This document shows, piece after piece, positions 1-6,389 of a DNA stretch of 6,854 nt. This stretch comes from Candidatus Rokuibacteriota bacterium (lineage in GTDB: Bacteria; Methylomirabilota; Methylomirabilia; Rokubacteriales; CSP1-6): NCBI GenBank assembly GCA_016177555.1, contig JACOVB010000291.1, forward strand, positions 1-6,854, read 5' to 3'. Position 1 is the stretch's first letter. Each line of letters begins with the position of its first letter. The notes under the pieces are model-generated. The model worked only from the letters and a program-made list of their open reading frames with translations, was not told where the DNA came from and searched no databases. A program made the position numbers and the translations under genes.

Positions 1-1625
1 GACCGGTAGGGCGACGTCAGCACGACCAGGGGGACGCCGAGGCCCCACCTGGCCCATTTCTCTTCCAGCTTCGGCGTACGCGCCGGATCGGTCTCCACGT
101 ACACGCCCCGCACCACGGCGGTGGGCGCGGCGAGCGTCTTTGCGTACTGCATGGCCCGCACGACGCCCCGGTGGACGTCGCCGACGAGCACCAGGACCGT
201 GTGGTGGAGCTCCGGCGGACCCTCGAGCCCCTCGAGCGACAGCTCGGCCGCCACCTCTTCGTAATGCCAGTGCAGGGCCACGAAGACGAGCACCAGCAAC
301 GGGATGACGAGGACGACGATCCAGGCGCCCTCGGCGAACTTGGTCACCGCAAGTGTCAGGAGCACGATGCCGGTGACGACGGCCCCGACGCCGTTCACGG
401 CGATGCGCCAGTGCCAGCCCCTGGCCCTCTGCCGCAGCCAGTGACGGACCATGCCGCTCTGCGAGAGCGTGAAGGAGGCGAAGACGCCGACAGCGTACAG
501 CGGCAGGAGCGCATGCGTGTCGCCGCCAAAGGCCAGGACGAGGACCACGGCGAACCCGCTGAGGATCAGGATGCCGTTGGAGAAGACGAGCCGGTCCCCC
601 TGGGTCGCGAACTGCCGGGGCATGAAGCGGTCCCGGGCGAGGAGGGATGACAGGCGCGGGAAGTCGGCATAGGAGGTATTGGCGGCGAGCAGCAGGATCA
701 GCATGGTGGAGGCCTGAACGGCATAGTACGGCAGGCCCGCGCCGAAGACCCGGCGAGCGATCTTCGACACGACCGTCTCGTCCCCGCCCGGGACGATCCC
801 GAAGTCGTAGGCGAGATAGGTGATGCCGAGGAACATGGCAATGGAGATGATGCCCAGCCAGGACATGACGATCTGGGCATTGCGGCCCTCGGGGGGCCGC
901 AGCGCCGGCACGCCATTGGACACCGCCTCGACGCCCGTCAGGGCGGTGCACCCGGCGGCATACGCCCGCAAGAGGAGAAAGAGGCCGATCCCTTCGAGCC
1001 CCGGAGGATGGGGCTCGTAGGGCGCCTCCGGAAGCCAGTCGAGGGCCCCGGCGATGAGCCCGTAGCCGACCATGCCGAGGATGCTGATCACGAAGAAGTA
1101 GGTCGGCGCCGCGAACATCCGGCCCGATTCCCGGACCCCGCGGAGGTTCCCCAGGGTGATTCCGGCAATCGCCAGCACGCAGAGGATCACGCGGTGCCGG
1201 ACGAGCGCCGGGACCGCCGAGGTCACTGCCGCAATGCCTGCCGCGACGGATACCGCCACCGTCAGCACGTAGTCGGTGAGCAGCGCCGCCGCCGCCACGA
1301 GCGCCGGCGGGATCCCGAGGTTGTCCTTGGCCACCAGGTAGGCGCCGCCGCCCTGCGGGTAGGCCGCCACCGTCTGGCGGTAGGAGACAACCACGACGGC
1401 CAGGAGCGCACCGATGCCGAGGCCGATCGGAAGCGAGTAGCTGAGCGCCGCGGTGCCCGCGAGGACGAGGACGATGAGGATCTCCTCCGTCGCGTAGGCC
1501 ACCGACGACAGCGGGTCGGACGCGAAGACGGCGAGCGCCACCGCCTTGCCGAGCCGCTCGTGCTTCGCCTGGGCGAGGGGCATCGGCGAGCCCACCAGCC
1601 AGCGCTTCACCGGTCCGAGTCCCAT
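1..1625 (-). CDS. kimA: KimA-type potassium/proton symporter (APC superfamily), C-terminus cut by window edge
   Basis: This is probably a high-affinity K+ importer driven by the proton gradient, in the inner membrane. The reading frame is open from the ATG at 1625 to the left edge, giving 541 residues without the C-terminal end; Bacillus subtilis KimA has 607. About twelve hydrophobic segments fill residues 28-455, followed by a soluble Usp-like region (HTVLVLVGDVHRG near 475). From memory of KimA, the K+-site residues Asp36, Tyr43, Thr121, Ser125, Thr230 and Glu233 are all matched here by D37, Y44, T122, S126, T230 and E233. Signature stretches ASDPLSSVAYATEE, AYPQGGGAY, DYVLTVAVS and ALTGVEAVSN are present. 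The start is set by an in-frame TAA upstream with no intervening ATG, and by the KRWLVG N-terminus resembling KimA KRFLIG. The gene diverges from a KdpD/KdpE-like pair, which supports a potassium role. A general amino-acid permease is the alternative and is less likely given the conserved K+ residues. Confidence 0.88.
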   Translation of the reverse strand, partial: MGLGPVKRWLVGSPMPLAQAKHERLGKAVALAVFASDPLSSVAYATEEILIVLVLAGTAALSYSLPIGLGIGALLAVVVVSYRQTVAAYPQGGGAYLVAKDNLGIPPALVAAAALLTDYVLTVAVSVAAGIAAVTSAVPALVRHRVILCVLAIAGITLGNLRGVRESGRMFAAPTYFFVISILGMVGYGLIAGALDWLPEAPYEPHPPGLEGIGLFLLLRAYAAGCTALTGVEAVSNGVPALRPPEGRNAQIVMSWLGIISIAMFLGITYLAYDFGIVPGGDETVVSKIARRVFGAGLPYYAVQASTMLILLLAANTSYADFPRLSSLLARDRFMPRQFATQGDRLVFSNGILILSGFAVVLVLAFGGDTHALLPLYAVGVFASFTLSQSGMVRHWLRQRARGWHWRIAVNGVGAVVTGIVLLTLAVTKFAEGAWIVVLVIPLLVLVFVALHWHYEEVAAELSLEGLEGPPELHHTVLVLVGDVHRGVVRAMQYAKTLAAPTAVVRGVYVETDPARTPKLEEKWARWGLGVPLVVLTSPYR

Positions 1626-1672
1626 GGCCTGCCCGACTGTACCCGCATTCCGTGCGGCTGGACCCGGGGACG

Positions 1673-1695
1673 CGGATTTTTACGGAATTTTTCCG
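1673..1695. promoter_or_regulatory. AT-rich tandem repeat with 10-bp period, candidate response-regulator operator
   Basis: Two near-identical units, CGGATTTTTA (1673-1682) and CGGAATTTTT (1683-1692), lie head to tail exactly 10 bp apart. The second also forms a short perfect inverted repeat, CGGAA-TTT-TTCCG (1683-1695). This is the only AT-rich patch in the divergent gap between the kimA-like and kdpD-like genes, so it stands out from the surrounding GC-rich DNA. OmpR/PhoB-class regulators bind tandem half-sites about one helical turn apart, and E. coli KdpE binds a T-rich site. Read on the minus strand, the same patch supplies TAAAAA, a possible -10 element for the transporter. Operator or promoter function is inferred. 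Confidence 0.4.
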
Positions 1696-1708
1696 CACCC
1701 GGGCTGCG

Positions 1709-1726
1709 TCTTGACGGCATCTTGAC
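1709..1726. promoter_or_regulatory. Perfect 7-bp direct repeat TCTTGAC-N4-TCTTGAC, candidate KdpE-like binding box
   Basis: TCTTGAC occurs at 1709-1715 and again at 1720-1726 with four bases between, giving an 11-bp period. Two 7-bp units with a 4-bp spacer is the same geometry as the Pho box bound by PhoB, a member of the same regulator family as the KdpE-like protein encoded nearby. The site is close to the middle of the divergent gap, so one box could serve both directions. Each unit contains TTGAC, so one could instead be a -35 hexamer for the kinase gene, but I see no convincing -10 element 16-18 bp downstream. Confidence 0.45.
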
Positions 1727-1770
1727 CCCGCCCCTGTCACCATGGGCCTGGGCATCCACAAGCGATGTAC

Positions 1771-1777
1771 GAGGGGG
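1771..1777 (+). promoter_or_regulatory. Shine-Dalgarno sequence that decides the kinase start
   Basis: GAGGGGG ends 8 bases before the ATG at 1786. The in-frame ATG at 1765 lies upstream of this element and has no purine-rich tract before it (preceding bases are CATCCACAAGCG). This favours 1786 as the start of the kdpD-like gene. Confidence 0.55.
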
Positions 1778-1785
1778 CCGATGGC

Positions 1786-3672
1786 ATGGTGACGAGAGCG
1801 CAGCCGCGGTGGGGCGGCCTCTATGCCCTCGTGTCGCTCGGGCTCGCGGTCCTCGGCGCGGCCGAGCTCTCGGCCGAGCCGGGCGCGCTCCGGACCGCGG
1901 TGGAATGCGGCGTCCTCCTGATCCTCTTCGGGAGCATGGCCTGGTGGGTGCATGCGAGCCGTGCCGCTCTCGACCAGGTCAACGGTTGCGACGGCACCTC
2001 GCTGGTGGTCACGGCCCGCGAGAGCACGGTGCCGCTCCCGCCTCTCGCTGGCGATTGTTCGCGGCCCGCAGGCCAGCGTGCGGCGTGCCCGGGACAGGCG
2101 CTGGGCGTTACACTGGGGGCTGTGAGCCAGACGGAGGCCCGACCCGCCCGCCGCGGCCGCGATGCGCCGGGCCTGCTCCAGGCCGGGTACCTGCAGGCGG
2201 CCGCCGCCGTGATCGCCGCCACTACGGTCTCCTGGCCGATGTTGCGAGTGTTCGACCTGACGGACATCGTCATGGTCTACCTCCTGGCCATCGTCGTCAT
2301 CGCAGCCCGGTACGGCCGCGGCCCGTCGGTCTTCGCGGCGGTGGCGAGCGTGGGTGCTTTCGACTTCTTCTTCGTCCCGCCCTATCTCACCCTGGTCGTG
2401 GCCGACAGCCGGCACGTGCTGACCTTCGCCGTCATGCTGGTCGTCGGGCTCGTCATCAGCGGACTGACCGCGCGGGTCCGCCAGCAGACCGAGGCGGCGA
2501 GACAGCGTGAGCAGTGGACGGCGGCGCTGTACTCCATGAGCCGCGAGATGGCCCAGGCAGGGACCGTCGCGGATCTGGTCCGGATCGCGGCGCAGCACAT
2601 CGAGGAGGTCTTCGACTCGGACGTCGCCGTCTTGCTGGCGGCTCCGGACGGGCGGCTCGAGGCCGATCCGGGCGACGGCGACCTTTCCGCCCGGGCGGCG
2701 GCCGCGCTGACCCGCTGGGCCTTCGAGCACGGCCGACCGGCAGGGTGCGGCACGACCCTGTCTCCGCAGGCTCCGGCCCTGTACGTGCCGCTCCTCGGGC
2801 ATCGCAAGCCGCTCGGCGTGGTACGCCTCCGCCCCCGGCGCCCCGCCCTCCTGACCCTGTCCGAGCCGCACCGACAGATCGAGACCTTCGTGAACCAGAC
2901 GGCGCTCGCCCTCGAGCGCGCCTGTCTCGCGGACGAGGCGCAGGACGCCCGGGTGCGGGCCGAGACGGAGCGGCTGCGCAATGCGCTGCTGACCTCGGTC
3001 TCCCACGACCTGCGCACGCCGCTCGCCGCGATCACCGGAGCGGCCACGACCATGCTGGAGGGCGACCCGCGGCTGGACCCGCGCGCGCGGCACGAGCTCC
3101 TGGAATCGGTCCGCGACGAGGCTGACCGGCTCAACCGCCTCGTCCAGAACCTCCTCGAGATGACGCGGCTGGAGGCGGGCGTGCTCGCCCTCCACCGGGA
3201 CTGGCACCCGCTGGAGGAGATCGTGGGGGCCGCGCTCGGCAGGCTGACCCGGAACCTCGGCGCCCGGCGGGTCACCGTTGACCTGCCACGCGACCTCCCG
3301 CTCGTCGCCATCGACGACGTGCTCATCGAGCAGGTTCTCGTCAACTTGCTGGACAACGCCGTCAAGTACACCCCGGGAGACAGCGCCCTCCGGATCGTCG
3401 CCAGGGCCATCGAGGGAACGGTCACGGTGGAGGTCGCGGATCGCGGCCCGGGACTGCCCCCGGGCCAGGAGGATCGGGTGTTCGAGAAATTCTACCGCGG
3501 GGCGCGCAACGGCCGCGCCGGCGCCGGCCTCGGACTGGCGATCTGCCGGGGAGTCATCCAGGCCCACGGCGGCCGGATCTGGGCCGAGAGCCTTCCCCAG
3601 GGCGGCGCGGCGTTCCGCTTCACGCTTCCCCCGACGGAGACCCCGCCCGCCACGGTGTCGGCCGATGCCTGA
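1786..3672 (+). CDS. kdpD: KdpD-like membrane sensor histidine kinase (DUF4118-GAF-HisKA-HATPase), lacking the KdpD N-terminal sensor domains
   Basis: This inner-membrane sensor kinase should autophosphorylate on histidine and pass the phosphate to the KdpE-like regulator that follows. Counting 628 residues from the ATG at 1786, there are two hydrophobic helices at about 11-28 and 36-55, then a Pro/Cys-containing linker to about 130. A four-helix DUF4118 segment follows at 134-228, with the KdpD hallmarks RYGRGPSVFAA and AFDFFFVPP. Next come a GAF-like region (245-375), HisKA with SHDLRTPL (H407), and HATPase with the N-box NLLDNAVKY (N524), G1 DRGPG (552-556), FEKFYR (566-571) and G2 GAGLG (579-583). 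All catalytic motifs are intact. E. coli KdpD is about 894 residues; its N-terminal KdpD (PF02702) and Usp domains are absent. Alternative starts are ATG 1765 (seven residues longer, no ribosome site) and GTG 2122, preceded by GGGGG, which would give a 516-residue kinase without the extra helices. Its end overlaps the next gene by 8 bp. Confidence 0.9.
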   Translation: MVTRAQPRWGGLYALVSLGLAVLGAAELSAEPGALRTAVECGVLLILFGSMAWWVHASRAALDQVNGCDGTSLVVTARESTVPLPPLAGDCSRPAGQRAACPGQALGVTLGAVSQTEARPARRGRDAPGLLQAGYLQAAAAVIAATTVSWPMLRVFDLTDIVMVYLLAIVVIAARYGRGPSVFAAVASVGAFDFFFVPPYLTLVVADSRHVLTFAVMLVVGLVISGLTARVRQQTEAARQREQWTAALYSMSREMAQAGTVADLVRIAAQHIEEVFDSDVAVLLAAPDGRLEADPGDGDLSARAAAALTRWAFEHGRPAGCGTTLSPQAPALYVPLLGHRKPLGVVRLRPRRPALLTLSEPHRQIETFVNQTALALERACLADEAQDARVRAETERLRNALLTSVSHDLRTPLAAITGAATTMLEGDPRLDPRARHELLESVRDEADRLNRLVQNLLEMTRLEAGVLALHRDWHPLEEIVGAALGRLTRNLGARRVTVDLPRDLPLVAIDDVLIEQVLVNLLDNAVKYTPGDSALRIVARAIEGTVTVEVADRGPGLPPGQEDRVFEKFYRGARNGRAGAGLGLAICRGVIQAHGGRIWAESLPQGGAAFRFTLPPTETPPATVSADA

Positions 3673-4357
3673 GCCCGCCGTGGTGCTCATCGAGGACGAG
3701 CCGCAGATCCGGCGGTTCCTCCGCGTCACCCTGACGGGTCAGGGCTACCGGCTGTTCGAGGCGCCGACGGGAGCGGCCGGTCTCGTGGAAGTGGGCTCCC
3801 GTCAGCCCGACGTGGTCATCCTCGATCTCGGCCTGCCGGACATGGACGGCGTGGACGTGATCCGCCGTCTGCGCGAGTGGACACCGGTTCCCATCGTCGT
3901 GCTGTCGGCGCGCGGCCAGGAGCGCGACAAGGTGACGGCGCTCGACGCCGGCGCGGACGACTACGTGAGCAAGCCATTCGCCGCCGGCGAGCTCCTCGCT
4001 CGGATCCGGGTGGCCCTGCGCCACACCGCCGGCCTCTCGCACGAAGCGGACGAGTCCCCCTTCCAGGTGGGCGAGCTGGTGGTGGACCTCTTGCGCCGGC
4101 AGGTCTCGATCGGCGGCGCGGAGGTGCACCTCACCCCGATCGAGTACAAGCTCCTCACGACCCTCATTCGCCACGCCGGGAGGGTCGTCACCCACCCGCA
4201 GCTGCTTCGCGAGGTGTGGGGACCGGCGCACACGGATCAGGCGCACTACGTGCGGGTCTACATGGGCCATCTCCGGCACAAGCTCGAGACCGAGCCGGCT
4301 CGGCCGCGCTATCTGCTCACCGAGCCGGGCGTCGGCTACCGCCTGGCCGCCGACTGA
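3665..4357 (+). CDS. kdpE: KdpE-like response regulator (OmpR/PhoB family)
   Basis: This cytoplasmic DNA-binding regulator of 230 residues has the usual length of KdpE. The receiver domain (about 5-118) has the acidic pair E10/D11, phospho-acceptor D54 in VILDLGLPDMDG, S81 at the conserved Ser/Thr position, Y100 at the aromatic switch position and K103 in SKPF. The ADDYVSKPFAAGELLARIRVALR stretch is strongly KdpE-like. The winged-helix domain (about 133-230) contains LTPIEYKLLTTLIRHAGRV, HPQLLREVWGP and a C-terminal hairpin ending GVGYRL. The ATG lies inside the end of the kinase gene (8-bp overlap) with no good ribosome site of its own, so translational coupling to the kinase is likely. It should be phosphorylated by that kinase. 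Likely targets, by inference, are the tandem repeats at 1673-1695 and 1709-1726 ahead of the divergent transporter. Confidence 0.92.
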   Translation: MPEPAVVLIEDEPQIRRFLRVTLTGQGYRLFEAPTGAAGLVEVGSRQPDVVILDLGLPDMDGVDVIRRLREWTPVPIVVLSARGQERDKVTALDAGADDYVSKPFAAGELLARIRVALRHTAGLSHEADESPFQVGELVVDLLRRQVSIGGAEVHLTPIEYKLLTTLIRHAGRVVTHPQLLREVWGPAHTDQAHYVRVYMGHLRHKLETEPARPRYLLTEPGVGYRLAAD

Positions 4358-4363
4358 ACCCCG

Positions 4364-4398
4364 CCGTCACCGCGCTGCCCGCGGCGCACCGGTGACGG
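4364..4398. terminator. Stem-loop between convergent genes, possible bidirectional terminator
   Basis: CCGTCACCG (4364-4372) and CGGTGACGG (4390-4398) form a perfect 9-bp stem around a 17-base GC-rich loop. The hairpin starts 7 bp after the kdpE-like stop codon and lies 20 bp beyond the stop of the convergent acyl-CoA synthetase gene. No T-run follows on either strand, so it is not a textbook intrinsic terminator. It may act as a weak or bidirectional terminator or as a 3'-end stabiliser. Confidence 0.45.
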
Positions 4399-4417
4399 AG
4401 GCGAGCGCCGCGGCCGG

Positions 4418-6358
4418 CTACACGGCCTCGGCGATGGCCTGGACGCCGCCCGGATTGTCGAGGGAGGAGAGGTCGCCGGGCTCCTGGCCGAGGTGGGTCG
4501 CGCGGATCACTCTGCGCATGATCTTGGCGCTGCGGGTCTTGGGCAGCTCGCGGGCGAAGAGCACGCGCTCGGGCTTGATCGCCTTGCCGAGAGCGCCCAC
4601 GACGCACTCGGTGAGCTCGCCGCGGAGAGCCTCCGAGGGCTCGAAGCCCGGCCGCAGCACGCAGAAGCACACTACCGTCTCGCCCTTCACCTGGTGAGGC
4701 ACACCGACGGCAGCGGCCTCGTTCACCGCCGGATGCCCCACCAGCACCGACTCCACCTCGGCGGGGCCCACGCGCTTGCCGGCGATCTTGAGCGTGTCGT
4801 CGGAGCGGCCCTGGATGAACCAGGTACCGTCCCTGTCCACGTAGGCCCAGTCGCCGTGCACCCAGACGTCCTTCCAGCGTGACCAGTAGGTCTCGAGGTA
4901 GCGGTCGGGGTCCTTCCAGAAGCCCTGGGTCATGCCCGGCCAGGGCCGCGTGATCACCAGCTCGCCCACCTCCTCGCGCACGGGTCGGCCGTGGTCGCCG
5001 AAGACCTCCGCCGCGATGCCCGGGATGGGGCCCGTGAAGCCGCAGGGCTTGATCGGCGCGATGGGGAAGCCCGAGAGGATCCCGCCCGAGATCTCGGTGC
5101 CGCCCGTGTAGTTGATGATGGGGACGCGGCCGCCGCCCACATGGTCGAAGAGCCAGCGGAAGGGCTCGGGGTTCCAGGGCTCGCCCGTGGTGCCGATGAG
5201 GCGGAGGGCCGAGAGGTCGTGGCTCCGGATCCAGTCGGTGCCGTACGGCATGAGCGCGCGCACGGCCGTGGGCGAGATGCCGAGATGGGTGACCCGGTGG
5301 CGCTCGCAGAGCGCCCAGAGGCGGTCGGGCTTCGGATAATCCGGCGTGCCCTCGAAGAGCACCACCGTGGCCCCCATGAGGAGCGTGCCGGTGATGAGCA
5401 TGGGGCCCATGAGCCAGCCGAGGTCGGTGACCCAGAACATGCGTGCCGCGTCGTCCATGTCGAAGCAGTAGGCCCAGTCATGCGCGTTCTTCATCCCGAA
5501 GCCACCCTGCGTCAGCACGGTGCCCTTGGGCCGGCCCGTCGTGCCCGAGGTGTAGATGATGAGGGCCGGGTGGTCGTGCTCGACGGGCTCGGCGGGGCAC
5601 TCGGCGGGCTCCCGGGCGATGACGTCATGCCACCAGAGGTCGCGGCCGGCCGTCCACGGGATGGCGGCGCCGGTGCGGCGGTGGACGATCACGTGCTCGA
5701 CGCTCGGCGCATGGGCCACCGCCTCGTCGGCGGTGTGCTTCATCGCCACCACGTTGCCCCGGCGCATGAAGGCGTCGGCGGTGATCAGGGCCCGGGCCTC
5801 GCAGCCCTCGAGACGGGCGGCCACGGCGCCGGCGCCGTAGCCCGAGAAGCACGGCACGTAGACGGCGCCGATGCGGGAGACCGCCAGGACGGCGATGGCC
5901 GTCTCCTGGCTCATGGGCAGGAAGATGCCGACCCGATCGCCCTTGCCGACGCCCAGCCGCTTGAGGCCGTTGGCCAGCCGCGCGACCTCCCGGCCGAGCT
6001 GGGCATAGGTCAGCGTGCGCACATCGCCGTCCTCGGCCTCGGAGATCACGGCGGCCCGCTCCCCGCCCCCGGCCGCCAGGTGCTTGTCCAGGCAGTTGGC
6101 GGCCAGGTTCATGCGCCCGCCCTCGAACCAGCGCGGCCACTGGATCCCCCGGGCGGTGTCGAGCACGCGCCGGTAGGGCTCGCTCCACAGCCAGCCGAGG
6201 TCACGCGCCACCGCATCCCAGTACCACCCGGTCTCCTCGACCGAGCGCTTCTGGAGCGCGGCCAGCGAGGGGAGGCCATGCTGCTTCATGAACCGGGCGA
6301 TGCGGGTGCGCGCGGCCGCGTCGGGATCGGGTCGCCAGATGATCTCGCTCTCGTCCAT
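4418..6358 (-). CDS. AMP-forming acyl-CoA synthetase, acetyl-CoA-synthetase-like with an enlarged acyl pocket
   Basis: This 646-residue ANL-superfamily enzyme activates a carboxylic acid with ATP to an acyl-adenylate and transfers it to CoA. Its length matches acetyl-CoA synthetase (about 650). An N-terminal ACAS-type region with WPRWFEGGRMNLAANCLD (74-91) is followed by the P-loop YTSGTTGRPKG (269-279), the adenine/acyl motif YTGGTE (417-422), GDWAYVDRDG (502-511), the hinge region GRSDDTLKIAGKRV (517-530) and the A10 motif PKTRSAKIMRR, with K612 as catalytic lysine and usual acetylation target. Acetate-specific enzymes carry WWQTETGG; here the second Trp aligns with Gly419, so a substrate larger than acetate is likely, but its identity cannot be read from sequence. 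The ATG at 6358 has an AGAGG tract 11 bases upstream. The gene starts 31 bp after a P5C dehydrogenase gene on the same strand and is probably co-transcribed. An acetate or propionate ligase remains possible. Confidence 0.88.
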   Translation of the reverse strand: MDESEIIWRPDPDAAARTRIARFMKQHGLPSLAALQKRSVEETGWYWDAVARDLGWLWSEPYRRVLDTARGIQWPRWFEGGRMNLAANCLDKHLAAGGGERAAVISEAEDGDVRTLTYAQLGREVARLANGLKRLGVGKGDRVGIFLPMSQETAIAVLAVSRIGAVYVPCFSGYGAGAVAARLEGCEARALITADAFMRRGNVVAMKHTADEAVAHAPSVEHVIVHRRTGAAIPWTAGRDLWWHDVIAREPAECPAEPVEHDHPALIIYTSGTTGRPKGTVLTQGGFGMKNAHDWAYCFDMDDAARMFWVTDLGWLMGPMLITGTLLMGATVVLFEGTPDYPKPDRLWALCERHRVTHLGISPTAVRALMPYGTDWIRSHDLSALRLIGTTGEPWNPEPFRWLFDHVGGGRVPIINYTGGTEISGGILSGFPIAPIKPCGFTGPIPGIAAEVFGDHGRPVREEVGELVITRPWPGMTQGFWKDPDRYLETYWSRWKDVWVHGDWAYVDRDGTWFIQGRSDDTLKIAGKRVGPAEVESVLVGHPAVNEAAAVGVPHQVKGETVVCFCVLRPGFEPSEALRGELTECVVGALGKAIKPERVLFARELPKTRSAKIMRRVIRATHLGQEPGDLSSLDNPGGVQAIAEAV

Positions 6359-6389
6359 GCCGGTCAGGTCCTCTCGGGTCGCTGCGGGT

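Noticed and set aside
171..650. A plus-strand open frame of 159 codons inside the transporter gene
   Set aside because: Highly charged, with no motifs, and antisense to the KimA membrane segments and Usp-like region.
1711..1750. Sigma-70 promoter for the kinase using TTGACG or TTGACC as the -35
   Set aside because: Both hexamers are good -35 matches, but the bases 17 positions downstream (CTGTCA and GGCCTG) are poor -10 elements. The hexamers are better explained as parts of the direct repeat.
1626..1785. Possible c-di-AMP (ydaO/kimA) riboswitch in front of the KimA-like gene
   Set aside because: The gap is only 160 bp and is shared by two divergent promoters. I could not trace the multi-helix, pseudoknotted layout expected of that riboswitch. 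A covariance-model search would settle it.
1008..2510. A 500-residue plus-strand open frame crossing the transporter, the divergent gap and the start of the kinase
   Set aside because: It is antisense to the strongly supported KimA frame and then overlaps the kinase in another frame. Its translation is rich in Arg, Gly, His and Asp with no recognisable domain, which is typical of stop-poor shadow frames in GC-rich DNA.
2382..3425. A minus-strand open frame of 347 codons inside the kinase gene
   Set aside because: Ser/Arg-rich with no domain; the plus strand encodes intact HisKA and HATPase motifs over the same bases.
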